A stretch of 64,000 bases of DNA. It comes from Pararhodobacter sp. CCB-MM2 (GTDB lineage: Bacteria > Pseudomonadota > Alphaproteobacteria > Rhodobacterales > Rhodobacteraceae). The notes under the pieces were generated by a model. That model worked only from the letters and a program-made list of their open reading frames with translations. It did no database searches and had not been told where the DNA came from. This document shows positions 26,513 to 36,260 of this stretch, piece after piece. Numbering within the stretch: the first letter of the stretch is position 1; every line of letters starts with the position of its first letter. A program made the position numbers and the translations under genes. Where the stretch lies: positions 1 to 64,000 of the forward strand of contig NZ_LRRR01000014.1 in NCBI RefSeq assembly GCF_001691415.1. The letters run 5' to 3'.

Positions 26513-27322
26513 TCAGCCCTTGGCGGCTTTCTCGGCGGCCTTAGCCTGATCCCACAGCGCATCCATCTCGGCCAGATCGCTGTCCGTCGGGGTCCGGCCC
26601 TGCTCGGCCAGCGCGGCCTCGATGAAGCGGAAGCGGCGGGTGAACTTGTCATTCGCCGCGCGCAAGGCCGCCTCGGGGTCGATATCCAGATGCCGCGCAA
26701 GATTGGCCATCACGAAAAGCAGATCGCCATATTCCTCGAACTGATCTTCCTTCGCGGCCTCGGTCAGCTCCTGCGCCTCCTCGGCGATCTTGGCCACCAC
26801 TTGCCCCACATCGGGCCAATCAAACCCCACCCGCGCCGCGCGCTTTTGCAGCTTCACCGCCCGCGTGAGCCCCGCATGGCCAACCGGCACATCGTCCAGC
26901 ACACCTGTCTGCGCCCGCGCCGCGCGCTCCTTGGCCTTCAGCACCTCCCAGGCGTCGGTCTGCGCCTCGGCGCTGTCGATCACCACGTCGCCGAAGACAT
27001 GCGGATGGCGCGCGACCATCTTGTCGGCGATGGCGCGCAGCACGTCGTCCAGGGTGAAATGCCCGGCCTCCTCGGCCATCTGCGCGTGATAGACCGACTG
27101 GAACAGCAAATCCCCCAGCTCGCCTTTCAGCCCGTCCCAATCCTGCCGCGCGATCGCGTCATCGACCTCATAGGCTTCCTCGATCGTGTAGGGCGCGATC
27201 GAGGCGAAATCCTGCTCCAAATCCCAAGGACAGCCGCCCTCAGGATCGCGAAGGCGGGCCATGATCATCGCCAGACGCGGCAACCCGCCGCTGGGATCGT
27301 GGATGAGGGGATCGTCGGCCAT
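26513..27322 (-). CDS. mazG: Nucleoside triphosphate pyrophosphohydrolase MazG
   Basis: Hydrolyses (d)NTPs to NMP and pyrophosphate, cleaning abnormal nucleotides and moderating the stringent response. The 269 residues hold two tandem MazG domains, the first with CPWDLEQDF and the EEAYEV/ELGDLL helices (about 30-110), the second with KIAEEAQELTEA and EYGDLLFVMANLARH (about 170-235). Length matches E. coli MazG (263). ATG 27322 is preferred to an in-frame GTG three codons earlier. The frame continues 38 codons past the TGA to a second stop; see findings. Confidence 0.95.
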   Translation of the reverse strand: MADDPLIHDPSGGLPRLAMIMARLRDPEGGCPWDLEQDFASIAPYTIEEAYEVDDAIARQDWDGLKGELGDLLFQSVYHAQMAEEAGHFTLDDVLRAIADKMVARHPHVFGDVVIDSAEAQTDAWEVLKAKERAARAQTGVLDDVPVGHAGLTRAVKLQKRAARVGFDWPDVGQVVAKIAEEAQELTEAAKEDQFEEYGDLLFVMANLARHLDIDPEAALRAANDKFTRRFRFIEAALAEQGRTPTDSDLAEMDALWDQAKAAEKAAKG

Positions 27323-27387
27323 TGCGCCCACCCGGGTTATTGAGGATGCTGCCGCCTCTATCCCAAAGCGAGACGCCGGAGTCCACC

Positions 27388-28542
27388 ATGCCCGTCCTGA
27401 ACCGCATCGCCGATTATGCCCCCGACATGACGGAATGGCGCCAACATCTGCATCAACACCCGGAAACCCGCTTCGATTGCGAGGAAACCGCCGCCTTCAT
27501 CGCCAGCCGCCTGCGCGAGTTCGGCATCACCGAGATCCATGAGGGCATCGCCCAATCCGGCCTCGTCGCGATCATCGAGGGGCAAGGCGAGGGTCCGACC
27601 ATCGGTCTGCGCGCCGATATCGACGCGCTGCCGATCACCGAGGAGACGGGCCTGCCGCATGCCTCGAAGAACCCGGGCAAGATGCATGCCTGCGGCCACG
27701 ACGGGCATACCACCATGCTGCTGGGTGCCGCGCGCTATCTGGCCGAGACGCGCAACTTCTCGGGCCGCGTGGCGCTGATCTTCCAGCCGGCCGAGGAATG
27801 GGGCGGCGGGGCCGAGGTGATGGTCAAGGAAGGCATCATGGAGCGCTTCGGCATCGGGCAGGTCTATGCCCTGCACAACGCGCCGGGGGTCGAGTTCGGC
27901 CGCTTCGAGGGCGCGCCGGGCCCGCTGATGGCGGCGGTGGACACGCTGACGGTGCATGTGACGGGCCGGGGCGGCCATGGTGCGCATCCTGAGGAGACCG
28001 TCGATCCGGTCGCGGCCATCGTGCAGATGGTCGGCGCGCTGCAGACCATCGTCTCGCGCAACCGCAAGGGCACGGATGCGCTGGTGATCTCGGTCACGCA
28101 GATCCACACGGGCTCGGCCGACAACATCATCCCCGAGACCGGCTGGTTCTGTGCCACGGTGCGCACCTATGACAAGGCGGTGCAGGACATGGTCGAGGCC
28201 CGCTGCCACGAGATCTGCACGGGCATCGCCACGGCGATGGGCGTGAAGGCCGAAGTGACGTTCGAGCGCGGCTATCCGGCAACGGTGAACCATGCCAAGG
28301 AGTTCGACTTCGCGACCGCCGTGGCCGGAGAGATCGGCTCCAGCGCCGGCGAATGCGAGCCGGTAATGGGGGCCGAGGATTTCGCCTATATGCTGGAGAA
28401 GCGTCCGGGCGCCTATCTGTTCCTCGGTCAGGGCGAAGGCGCGGGCCTGCACCATCCGAAATACGATTTCAACGATGCGGTGGCCCCCGTCGGCGCCAGC
28501 TTCTTCGCGCGGCTGGTGGAGAAGGCGCAGCCCCGCGCCTGA
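27388..28542 (+). CDS. M20D-family amidohydrolase (hippurate/N-acyl amino acid hydrolase type)
   Basis: A 384-residue zinc hydrolase related to HipO and IAA-amino-acid hydrolases. It shows LRADIDALPI, the HACGHDGHTTMLL metal motif near residues 100-112, and the EEWGGGAEVM catalytic Glu region. GRGGHGAHPEETVDP marks the dimerisation domain and GAEDFAYML the C-terminal metal site. It removes an N-acyl group from amino acids or related amides; the exact substrate is unknown. The start at 27388 follows CGGAG. It lies next to the urate cluster but belongs to M20D, not the allantoate amidohydrolase branch. Confidence 0.9.
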   Translation: MPVLNRIADYAPDMTEWRQHLHQHPETRFDCEETAAFIASRLREFGITEIHEGIAQSGLVAIIEGQGEGPTIGLRADIDALPITEETGLPHASKNPGKMHACGHDGHTTMLLGAARYLAETRNFSGRVALIFQPAEEWGGGAEVMVKEGIMERFGIGQVYALHNAPGVEFGRFEGAPGPLMAAVDTLTVHVTGRGGHGAHPEETVDPVAAIVQMVGALQTIVSRNRKGTDALVISVTQIHTGSADNIIPETGWFCATVRTYDKAVQDMVEARCHEICTGIATAMGVKAEVTFERGYPATVNHAKEFDFATAVAGEIGSSAGECEPVMGAEDFAYMLEKRPGAYLFLGQGEGAGLHHPKYDFNDAVAPVGASFFARLVEKAQPRA

Positions 28543-28573
28543 CGGGCGTCGGCGCGGGCCGGCGGGCCGGGCG

Positions 28574-28596
28574 TGCGTATTTGCAGCAGAGTGAAT
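28574..28596 (+). repeat. Degenerate repeat element box
   Basis: GTGCGTATTTGCAGCAGAGTGAATG resembles the GGATATTT...AAAGATG box of the repeat family but is more degenerate, and it lacks a clean hairpin. It lies 31 bases after the M20 gene, just before a better copy at 28603. Confidence 0.35.
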
Positions 28597-28602
28597 GAGC
28601 AG

Positions 28603-28654
28603 GGGCGGCGCGGGGAGACCGGCGCCGCCCTTTGAGTATTTGCGACAAGGTGAT
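28603..28654 (+). repeat. Repeat element copy f
   Basis: A perfect 9-bp hairpin (GGGCGGCGC at 28603-28611 with GCGCCGCCC at 28622-28630), then TTTGAGTATTTGCGACAAGGTGATG. The hairpin sequence differs from the usual G5C type but the layout is the same. It pairs head-to-head with the minus-strand copy at 28689-28740 in the convergent gap between the M20 and deaminase genes. Confidence 0.55.
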
Positions 28655-28688
28655 GGGGCGAAGCCCGGAGGCGCGGCCAAATTGCGCG

Positions 28689-28740
28689 CATCTTTGTTCT
28701 CTAAATATCCTCGGGGGATTTGGGGGGCAGACAGCCCCCC
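28689..28740 (-). repeat. Repeat element copy g, inverted
   Basis: On the minus strand, GGGGGGC-TGTCT-GCCCCCC (28740-28722), AAATCCCCCGAGGATATTTAGAGAA and CAAAGATG (to 28689). It is almost identical to the copy at 915-969 in the box. The hairpin starts directly after the stop codon of the deaminase gene (TAA at 28743-28741). Confidence 0.72.
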
Positions 28741-30081
28741 TTACGCCATCAGCCGCTTGGTGGCGCGCCGGGCTTTCTCGGCGATCATCCCGGCCTCGAG
28801 GGTCGCAAGCTGGAAGTCACGCACGATAGTCCGGCCCTCGACCAGCAGGTGTTTGACACGGTGCGGCCCGCAGAGGACCAGCGCCGCGACGGGGTCCCAG
28901 CTACCCGCCGCCTGCAACGCGCTTAAGTCCCAGATCGCGAGGTCGGCGCGTTTGCCGGGCTCGATCGAGCCGAGCTCCCCTGCCCGTCCCAGCACCGTGG
29001 CGCCGCCCAGCGTCGCCACCTCCAGCGCCTCGCGGGCGGACATGGCGTCGGCGCCATTGGCGACACGCTGCAGCAGCATGGCCTGACGCGCCTCGTTGAT
29101 CAGATCGCCCGCGTCGTTCGAGGCCGAGCCGTCGACGCCCAGCCCCACGCGGACGCCCGCATCCCGCATCGCCCGCACCGGCGCGATGCCCGAGCCGAGG
29201 CGGCAGTTGGAGCAGGGGCAATGCGCGACGCCCGTCTTGGTATGGGCGAAGAGCGCGATCTCAGCGGCGTCGAGTTTGACGCAATGCGCGTGCCAGACAT
29301 CGGCGCCGGTCCAGCCCAGATCCTCGGCATATTGGCCGGGCCGCACGCCGAATTGCGACAGGGAATAGGCGATGTCCTCGTCATTCTCGGCCAGATGGGT
29401 GTGCAGCATCACGCCCTTGTCGCGCGCCAGCAGCGCCGCGTCGCGCATCAGTTCCCGCGAGACCGAGAAGGGCGAACAAGGGGCCAGCGCCACGCGGGTC
29501 ATGGCTTCGGGGCGGGCATCGTGGAAGGCGTCGACGACGCGGATGCAATCCTCAAGGATCGCGCGCTCATCCTCGACCACGCTGTCGGGCGGCAGGCCCC
29601 CTTTCGATTCACCGATGGACATGGCGCCGCGGGTCGCATGGAAGCGCAGGCCCAACTCGGCGGCGGCGTGGATCGTGTCCTCAAGCCGCGCGCCGTTGGG
29701 ATAGAGGTACAGGTGGTCCGAGGACATCGTGCAGCCGGTCAGCGCCAATTCGGCCAGCCCCAGCTGCGTGGAGATGTGGAAATCCTCGGGCGTGTAGCGC
29801 GCCCAGATCGGGTAGAGGGTCTTCAGCCAGCCGAACAGCAGCGCATCCTGCCCGCCGGGCACGGCGCGGGTCAGGGTCTGGTACAGGTGATGGTGCGTGT
29901 TGACGAGGCCGGGCGTGACGACGCAGCCGCTGGCCTCGATCACCTCGGCGCCGTCCGCGCGCAGGCCCGGCCCGACGGCCGTGATGGCGCCGTCCTCGAC
30001 CAGCACCGAGGCGCCCGCGAGTTCGCGCCGCGCCCCGTCCATCGTCACCACCACATCGGCGTTGCGGATCAGCGTTTTCAT
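28741..30081 (-). CDS. 8-oxoguanine deaminase (amidohydrolase)
   Basis: A 446-residue amidohydrolase of the guanine deaminase/TrzN group. Metal and catalytic residues are visible: NTHHHLYQT, HTHLAEND, WHAHCVKLD and GVDGSASNDAGD. Overall it looks like the PA0142-type 8-oxoguanine deaminase, which converts 8-oxoguanine to urate and ammonia. Being last in an operon of urate-degrading genes makes that assignment attractive because the product would feed the pathway. Isoguanine or guanine deamination and s-triazine hydrolysis are alternatives. The start at 30081 gives MKTLIRNADVVVTMD. Confidence 0.82.
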   Translation of the reverse strand: MKTLIRNADVVVTMDGARRELAGASVLVEDGAITAVGPGLRADGAEVIEASGCVVTPGLVNTHHHLYQTLTRAVPGGQDALLFGWLKTLYPIWARYTPEDFHISTQLGLAELALTGCTMSSDHLYLYPNGARLEDTIHAAAELGLRFHATRGAMSIGESKGGLPPDSVVEDERAILEDCIRVVDAFHDARPEAMTRVALAPCSPFSVSRELMRDAALLARDKGVMLHTHLAENDEDIAYSLSQFGVRPGQYAEDLGWTGADVWHAHCVKLDAAEIALFAHTKTGVAHCPCSNCRLGSGIAPVRAMRDAGVRVGLGVDGSASNDAGDLINEARQAMLLQRVANGADAMSAREALEVATLGGATVLGRAGELGSIEPGKRADLAIWDLSALQAAGSWDPVAALVLCGPHRVKHLLVEGRTIVRDFQLATLEAGMIAEKARRATKRLMA

Positions 30082-30105
30082 TTCGGCCCTTTCGGCAAAA
30101 GGAAA

Positions 30106-30125
30106 CGGGCCCCGAAGGGGGCCCG
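30106..30125 (-). terminator. Stable hairpin between permease and deaminase genes
   Basis: On the minus strand CGGGCCCC-CTTC-GGGGCCCG, a perfect 8-bp stem that can also close as a C(TTCG)G loop, is followed by TTTCCTTTT. It lies between the permease stop (30133) and deaminase start (30081). It could attenuate transcription into the deaminase or stabilise the upstream message. Confidence 0.6.
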
Positions 30126-30132
30126 CCATGGT

Positions 30133-31536
30133 TCAGTGCTTGGTGCCCGAGAGCCCGCCGTTGACCTCTTCCGTCGATTCCTCGGTGAGGTTCTCGGGCA
30201 GGATCAGGTTCAGCACCACAGCGATCAGCGCGGCGGGCAAAAGGCCCGAGGTCAGCAGGATCTGCAGCGTGCGCGGCAGGTGTTGCAGGGCCGAGGGCTC
30301 CAGCTGCAGGCCCAGACCGACGGACAGGGCGACCGCGAAGATCACCATGTTGCGGCGGTTCCAAACGACGTCCGACAGCATCGAGATGCCCGAGGCGCAG
30401 ACCATGCCGAACATGACGATCACACCGCCGCCGAGCACATTGATCGGCACGGTGTTGATGAAGGCGCCGACCTTGGGCACCAGCCCGCCGAGGATCAGGA
30501 ACAGCGCGCCGAAGGTCACGACATGGCGGCTCATCACGCCGGTCATCGCCACAAGGCCCACATTCTGGCTGAAGGACGTGTTGGGCAGGCCGCCGAACAC
30601 ACCCGCGATGGCGGTGCCGAGACCGTCCGCGAAGGTCGCGCCCTGGATCTCCTTGTCCGTGGCCTCGCGCCCCGCGCCGCCCTTGGTGATGCCCGAAGTG
30701 TCGCCCACCGTCTCGATGGCCGAGACGACGGCCATGAAGCACATGCCGATGACGATGGCCCAGTCGAACTGGAAGCCGTAGTGGAAGGGCGAGGGCACGG
30801 TGAACCAGCCCGCGCGGCCCAGCGAGGTGAAGCTCACCTGCCCCATCATCAGCGCCACGAGGTAGCCCGCGACGATGCCGATCAGCACGGCGGCGACGGC
30901 GGTGAAGCCCCGGGTGAAGAACTTGATGCCGAGGGTGACGAAGATCACCACCAGCGCGGGGGCCCATTTTTCCAGCGTGCCGAAGGCCTCGGTTCCCATC
31001 AGGGGCACGCCGCCCGCTGCGTATTGGATGCCGACCCGGACCAGCGCGAGGCCGATCATCAGGACGATCAGGCCGGTCACCAGAGGCGGCAGCGCGAAGC
31101 GGATCTTGCCGATCACGGTGCCCAAGAGGAAATGGAAGATGCCGCCGATCATCACGCCGGTCAGCAGCCCGCCAAGCCCCGCGACACCGGCGCCCGCGAC
31201 GGCGGGGATCATGATCGGGATGAAGGCAAAGGAGGTCCCCTGCACGATCGGCAGGCGCGCGCCGATGGGGCCGAGGCCCACGGTCTGGAACAGCGTGGCG
31301 ATGCCGGCGAACAGCATCGACATCTGGATCATGTAGGTCATGTCGGGGAAGCCCAGCGCCCCCTGATCCGAGCCAAAGCCGATCCCCGCCGCGCCGCAGA
31401 CGATGATCGCGGGGGTCACGTTGGCCACGAACATCGCCAACACATGCTGGATGCCCAGCGGCACCGCGATGCCCAGCGGCGGCGTGTAATTCGGGTCCTT
31501 CAATTGCTCGGGCGTGCCGATGCGAGAGGTGCTCAT
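30133..31536 (-). CDS. NCS2-family nucleobase/urate permease
   Basis: Inner-membrane purine/pyrimidine transporter of 467 residues, about 14 helices, UraA/UapA fold. Family marks include QGTSFAFIPIM, AIETVGDTSGITK (NCS2 signature region with the conserved Glu) and GLPNTSFSQNVGLVAMTGV (two parts). Sequence alone does not separate urate, xanthine and uracil. Its place between ureidoglycolate lyase and 8-oxoguanine deaminase points to urate or xanthine uptake. The start at 31536 gives MSTSRIGTPEQL. Confidence 0.9.
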   Translation of the reverse strand: MSTSRIGTPEQLKDPNYTPPLGIAVPLGIQHVLAMFVANVTPAIIVCGAAGIGFGSDQGALGFPDMTYMIQMSMLFAGIATLFQTVGLGPIGARLPIVQGTSFAFIPIMIPAVAGAGVAGLGGLLTGVMIGGIFHFLLGTVIGKIRFALPPLVTGLIVLMIGLALVRVGIQYAAGGVPLMGTEAFGTLEKWAPALVVIFVTLGIKFFTRGFTAVAAVLIGIVAGYLVALMMGQVSFTSLGRAGWFTVPSPFHYGFQFDWAIVIGMCFMAVVSAIETVGDTSGITKGGAGREATDKEIQGATFADGLGTAIAGVFGGLPNTSFSQNVGLVAMTGVMSRHVVTFGALFLILGGLVPKVGAFINTVPINVLGGGVIVMFGMVCASGISMLSDVVWNRRNMVIFAVALSVGLGLQLEPSALQHLPRTLQILLTSGLLPAALIAVVLNLILPENLTEESTEEVNGGLSGTKH

Positions 31537-31640
31537 TCCGATGTCCTTTCCCTGTGGGGGCGTTCTTGCACAGCCGCCCGCGCCCCGCCCCCGGGGTTGC
31601 GCTGCGGTCAAGGAGGCCGGGTTGTTCCCGGTCTTTTCGC

Positions 31641-32126
31641 TCAGGCGATCACGCTGAAGGGCGTGTCGAACCAATGTTCCTGAAGATTGGGCGTCTGGCC
31701 GATCCGGTCGACCACCGCGAAGAGGCCGGGCGCGGCGAGCGGCGTCAGCACGCCGTGCCAGGTGTTGCGATGCAGGTTGATGCCCTGCTTGCCATCGGTG
31801 ACGAAGGCGAGGGGCTGGCCCGGCTGGCCGCCCTCATCCGGCGCGACGATCACGAGGAACGGGTGTTCGTGCAACGGCAGGAAGGCTTGCGAGCCTTCGG
31901 GGTGACGCTCGACCATGTCGAGCCGGTTGGGCAGCGCGCGGGGCTCGGCGTTGAAGATCGAGATCCCGGCGCGGCCCTCGGGGCCGAAATCGAGCTGCGC
32001 GCGGTCGTGGAAGCGGCCGCAGAGACCCTGATTGATGATCTTGTCCGGGGCGCCTGTGGCGGCGAGGACATCGCCGAAAGGGGCGAAGGCCTCTTGGGTC
32101 AGGGGTTGGACGCGGATCTCTTGCAT
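31641..32126 (-). CDS. allA: Ureidoglycolate lyase AllA
   Basis: Converts (S)-ureidoglycolate to glyoxylate and urea, the end of the urate/allantoin route. The 161-residue cupin-like protein shows the FAPFGDVL start, RALPNRLDMVERHPEGSQAF, LVIVAPD, and NLHRNTWHGVLTPL, all typical of AllA. The start at 32126 has the usual MQEIRVQPLT N terminus. It lies between the AllE gene (with a repeat element between them) and the NCS2 permease. Confidence 0.93.
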   Translation of the reverse strand: MQEIRVQPLTQEAFAPFGDVLAATGAPDKIINQGLCGRFHDRAQLDFGPEGRAGISIFNAEPRALPNRLDMVERHPEGSQAFLPLHEHPFLVIVAPDEGGQPGQPLAFVTDGKQGINLHRNTWHGVLTPLAAPGLFAVVDRIGQTPNLQEHWFDTPFSVIA

Positions 32127-32154
32127 GACGGGCCTTGGGTTCGGGTGGAGAGCG

Positions 32155-32206
32155 CCGGGGGTTTCACACCCCCGGACCCCCGTGGGATATTTTTGGAGCA
32201 AAGATG
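32155..32206 (+). repeat. Repeat element copy h
   Basis: Hairpin CCGGGGGT-TTCAC-ACCCCCGG (32155-32175), then ACCCCCGTGGGATATTTTTGGAG and CAAAGATG to 32206. It fills the gap between allE and allA, both on the minus strand, in the opposite orientation to them. A hairpin here could give partial termination within the operon. Confidence 0.7.
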
Positions 32207-32209
32207 GGG

Positions 32210-33045
<836 letters not shown>

Positions 33046-33049
<4 letters not shown>

Positions 33050-34458
33050 GGCAGGAGATCCATCAGGCGGATTTCGGCGATCCGCTCGACCTGACGGCAA
33101 GCGGTGGCGAATTCGGTGTCGGTGTCATGGGCGATGCGCGTCTCGAAGGCCTGAAGGATCGAGGCCTTGGTGTTGTCGCGCACGGCGATGATGAAGGGGA
33201 AGCCGTGCTTCTCGACATAGGCCGTGTTGAGCTGGGTGAAGCGCGTCCGCTCGTCATCCGTCAGGGCGTCGAGGCCGGCGGAGGCCTGTTCGTTGGTGGA
33301 CTCGGCCGTCAGGCGCTTTGCCTGCGCGAGCTTGCCGGCAAGGTCCGGGTGGGCGCGCAGCACGCCAAGGCGCTCCTCGGCGGAGGCCGAGCGGAACATG
33401 CGGGCGAGCGCGTTGTGCAGGCCCACCGCCGTGTCATGTGCGGGGCCGAGCTCCAGCCCATGGGCGCGTTCGGCGATCCAGGGGGAATGTTCGAAGATCG
33501 AGCCGTATTTGGCGACGAACGTGGCGCGGTCCATCCGGCTCGGGCGCTCATAGCGCTGGTTGGGATAGGTCGCGGCCCAGAAATCGGCGATCTGCGAGCG
33601 GGTGGCGAACCAGGCCCCGCCCTTCGCCGCGACATGGTCGAGGAAGCGAATGAGCCCCGCGATCTTGCCGGGACGGCCGATCAGCCGGTTGTGCAATCCG
33701 ATCGAGAACATCCGCCCGCCCTCGGCCAGCAGGGTCTCGTAGCTGTCGATCAGGTATTGGCCGAAATCCTGCCCGGTGACCCAGCCCGGCGCGGTGGCGA
33801 AGCGCATGTCATTGGCTTCGAGCGTGTAGGGGATGACCAGTTGGTCGCGCTCGCCCACCTCCAGCCAATAGGGCAGGTCGTCGTCATAGGTGTCCGAGAT
33901 CCAATCAAGCTGCCCCGTCTCGGCCGTCAGCGCCACTGTGTTGACCGAGCAGCGGCCGGTGTACCAGCCGCGCGGGGGCTCGCCCACGACTTCGGTGTGC
34001 AGGCGGATCGCTTCAGTGATCTGCGCGCGTTCCTCGGCCTCGGGCATGTCGCGGTGTTCGACCCATTTCAGACCGTGGCTGGCGATATCCCAGCCGGCGT
34101 CCTTCATCGCCTTGACCTGCTCGGGGTTGCGGGCAAGCGCCGTCGCCACACCATAGATCGTCACCGGCAGGGCGCGCTGGGTGAACAGGTCGTGCAGGCG
34201 CCAGAAGCCGGCCCGCGCGCCGTATTCATAGATCGATTCCATGTTCCAATGGCGCTGGCCCGGCCATTGCGCGGCACCGGCGATGTCGGCGAGGAAGGCC
34301 TCGGATTGCGCATCCCCATGCAGCAGGCAATTCTCGCCGCCTTCCTCATAGTTCAGCACAAGGCTGATCGCCACGCGGGCCCCGCCGGGCCAGTCCACAC
34401 GAGGGGCGCGGGGGCCATAGCCGATCATATTGCGGGGATAACGGGGGGCGTCGCTCAC
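33046..34458 (-). CDS. puuE: PuuE allantoinase fused to OHCU decarboxylase
   Basis: A 470-residue bifunctional protein. Residues about 1-305 are a metal-independent PuuE-type allantoinase of the polysaccharide-deacetylase fold (NYEEGGENCLLHGD, MESIYEYGARAGFWRLHD, GWDIASHGLKWVEHRD). Residues about 308-470 are OHCU decarboxylase, with MDRATFVAKYGSIFEHSPWI and the catalytic His region RAHPDLAGK plus KHGFPFIIAVR. Together they turn OHCU into (S)-allantoin and then allantoate. A GTG start (34458) lies behind AAGGAA. First gene of the minus-strand ureide operon. Confidence 0.93.
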
Positions 34459-34474
34459 GGCGTGTTCCTTGGGT

Positions 34475-34487
34475 AGGCAGTCTGCCT
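34475..34487. promoter_or_regulatory. Palindrome in the puuE-uraH divergent region
   Basis: AGGCAG-T-CTGCCT is a perfect palindrome with 6-base arms. It lies 17 bases upstream of the puuE GTG, inside the 154-base divergent gap that would carry promoters for the ureide operon and uraH. A TTGATA -35-like element on the minus strand lies further up. It is well placed for a repressor. Confidence 0.4.
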
Positions 34488-34612
34488 TTCCACCGTAGCC
34501 AAAAAATCCCCGGGGTTTATCAATTTTTCCCGAAAAGACCTTCGCGGCGCCCGCCCTCTGGCCTTTGCGCGCGCGGCAGGCACAATGGGACCACAACGAA
34601 CAGGAGCGCGTC

Positions 34613-34969
34613 ATGCCCGGCTATCTGACCACCCATGTCCTCGACACCGCGCGGGGCCTGCCGGCCGAGGGGCTGCGCATCACCCTGCACCGGTTAGACG
34701 GTGAGACCCGCACCCTCGTGGCCGAGAAGGTGACCAATGACGACGGGCGCACGGATGGCGCGATCCTGCCGCAGGACAGCTTTGCCACCGGCACCTATGA
34801 GCTGACCTTCCACGCCGGGGACTACCTGCGCGCGACCGGGCAGGACGGGGCGGCGCCGCTGTTCCTCGACGTGGTGCCGATCCGCTTCGGCATGGCCGAC
34901 GCCGAGGCGCATTACCATGTGCCGCTGCTGCTCTCGCCCTATGGGTATTCAACCTATCGCGGTAGCTGA
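34613..34969 (+). CDS. uraH: 5-hydroxyisourate hydrolase (transthyretin-like)
   Basis: Hydrolyses 5-hydroxyisourate to OHCU, second step of urate breakdown. The 118-residue protein has the HIUase N terminus [17 protein letters not shown] (catalytic His8), Arg in the central strand, and the C-terminal YRGS tetrapeptide diagnostic of HIUase. The start at 34613 follows CAGGAGCG. It is divergent from puuE-OHCU decarboxylase, which uses its product. Confidence 0.96.
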   Translation: MPGYLTTHVLDTARGLPAEGLRITLHRLDGETRTLVAEKVTNDDGRTDGAILPQDSFATGTYELTFHAGDYLRATGQDGAAPLFLDVVPIRFGMADAEAHYHVPLLLSPYGYSTYRGS

Positions 34970-35027
34970 CGGTTTGTTGCCGAAACGGCGTGTTGACCTG
35001 TTAACCCTGAGCAGGCCAGATACCGCC

Positions 35028-36260
35028 ATGTCGGATCGCGCTGGTACTCTTTTGTTATACGCCCCGGTGCCGTTGCACCGGAAGGTCGGGGTGCTCCACC
35101 TCGAGGATCAGGCCTGCAACGGCCTCCGCCTCTGGGCCGAGCATTTCGAGAAACTCATCCTGATGATCCCCGAGGCGTCAGGCCCCCTGCCCCCCGCCTG
35201 GGTGCCGCTGGAGCGGGTCGGGCCGTCGTTGGAGCGGATCGAGCTGCTCATCGTCCCCGAGGCTTGGCGCCCGGACCGCTTCCTGCGCGCCCTGCCCGGC
35301 CAGAAGCCGCGCATCCGCGAGGCCATCGCGCGGGCGGATTACGTCGGTTTCGCCATCGGCGGGCTTTGGGGCGACTGGGGCTCTTATGCCGCGTGGCAGG
35401 CGCATAAGATGAAGAAGCCCTTCTACATCTGGACCGACCGCGTCGAATCCGCCGTGGTGCGCCGCACGCTGGGCTCGCTGCCCCTGCGCCGCCGCGTCCG
35501 CGCGAGGGTCGAGGTACCGCTGATGGCCGCGCTGGAGCGCGCGCTGATCCGCCGCTCGACGCTGGGTCTGTTCCACGGGCGCGAGACCTATGACACCTAC
35601 GCGCCCTATGCCTCGAACCCGCAGCTGGTGCATGACATCCATCTGAAACGCGCGGACCATATCCCGCCTGAGATGCTGGCCGCGAAGATCGCCGGCGCCG
35701 CCGAGGGGCCCCTGAAGATCGTCTATGCCGGACGGGCGACGGCGATGAAGGGGGCGATGGACTGGCTTGCCGTCTTGGAAGGGCTGGCTGCGCGGGGAGT
35801 CGATTTCACCGCGACATGGCTCGGCGACGGGCCGGATTTCGCCGCGATGCAGGCCCGCGTGGCTGAGGGGCCGCTGCAAGGCCGCGTCGCGCTGCCCGGT
35901 TTCGTCAGCGACCGGCCGACGCTGCTGACGGCGCTGCGCGAGGCGGATCTCATGCTGTTTTGCCACAAGACCCCTGAAAGCCCGCGCATCCTGATCGAGG
36001 CCTTGGCCTCGGGCTGCCCGATCGTCGGCTATGACAGCCCCTTCCCGGCGGATCTGATCGACCCGCATGGCGGCGGCAAGCTGGTGACTTTGGACGATGT
36101 GGCGGGGCTGACCGAGGCCGTGACGGCCTTGGCGCAGGACCGGACCGCTTTGTCCGATCTCATTGCAAAGGCGGCGCAAGACGGGGCGATCTTCGACGAT
36201 GAAGCGGTCTTCGCCCATCGGTCCGAGCTGATCCGCGAAAACCTGCCCGGCCCTCGGTAA
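35028..36260 (+). CDS. Glycosyltransferase family 4-like protein
   Basis: A 410-residue GT-B-fold glycosyltransferase. The C-terminal half contains LKIVYAGRATAMKGAMDWLAVLE, WLGDGPDF, RVALPGFVSDRP and the nucleotide-sugar Glu motif TPESPRILIEALASGCPIVGYDSPF (shown in parts). The N-terminal half is a less conserved acceptor domain. Donor and acceptor are unknown; isolated from other polysaccharide genes. It follows uraH by 58 bases but appears unrelated in function. Its stop directly abuts the stop of the convergent metallophosphoesterase gene. Confidence 0.85.
   Translation: MSDRAGTLLLYAPVPLHRKVGVLHLEDQACNGLRLWAEHFEKLILMIPEASGPLPPAWVPLERVGPSLERIELLIVPEAWRPDRFLRALPGQKPRIREAIARADYVGFAIGGLWGDWGSYAAWQAHKMKKPFYIWTDRVESAVVRRTLGSLPLRRRVRARVEVPLMAALERALIRRSTLGLFHGRETYDTYAPYASNPQLVHDIHLKRADHIPPEMLAAKIAGAAEGPLKIVYAGRATAMKGAMDWLAVLEGLAARGVDFTATWLGDGPDFAAMQARVAEGPLQGRVALPGFVSDRPTLLTALREADLMLFCHKTPESPRILIEALASGCPIVGYDSPFPADLIDPHGGGKLVTLDDVAGLTEAVTALAQDRTALSDLIAKAAQDGAIFDDEAVFAHRSELIRENLPGPR

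Noticed and set aside
27388..28542. Allantoate amidohydrolase (AllC) for the urate pathway
   Set aside because: The HACGHDGH and GRGGHGAHP motifs are those of M20D hippurate/IAA-type hydrolases; AllC belongs to M20C. Kept only as a test candidate.
29221..31683. 820-residue open frame opposite the deaminase and NCS2 permease
   Set aside because: It crosses two real genes on the other strand and their gap, and is a His/Arg/Asp-rich low-complexity translation with no domain.
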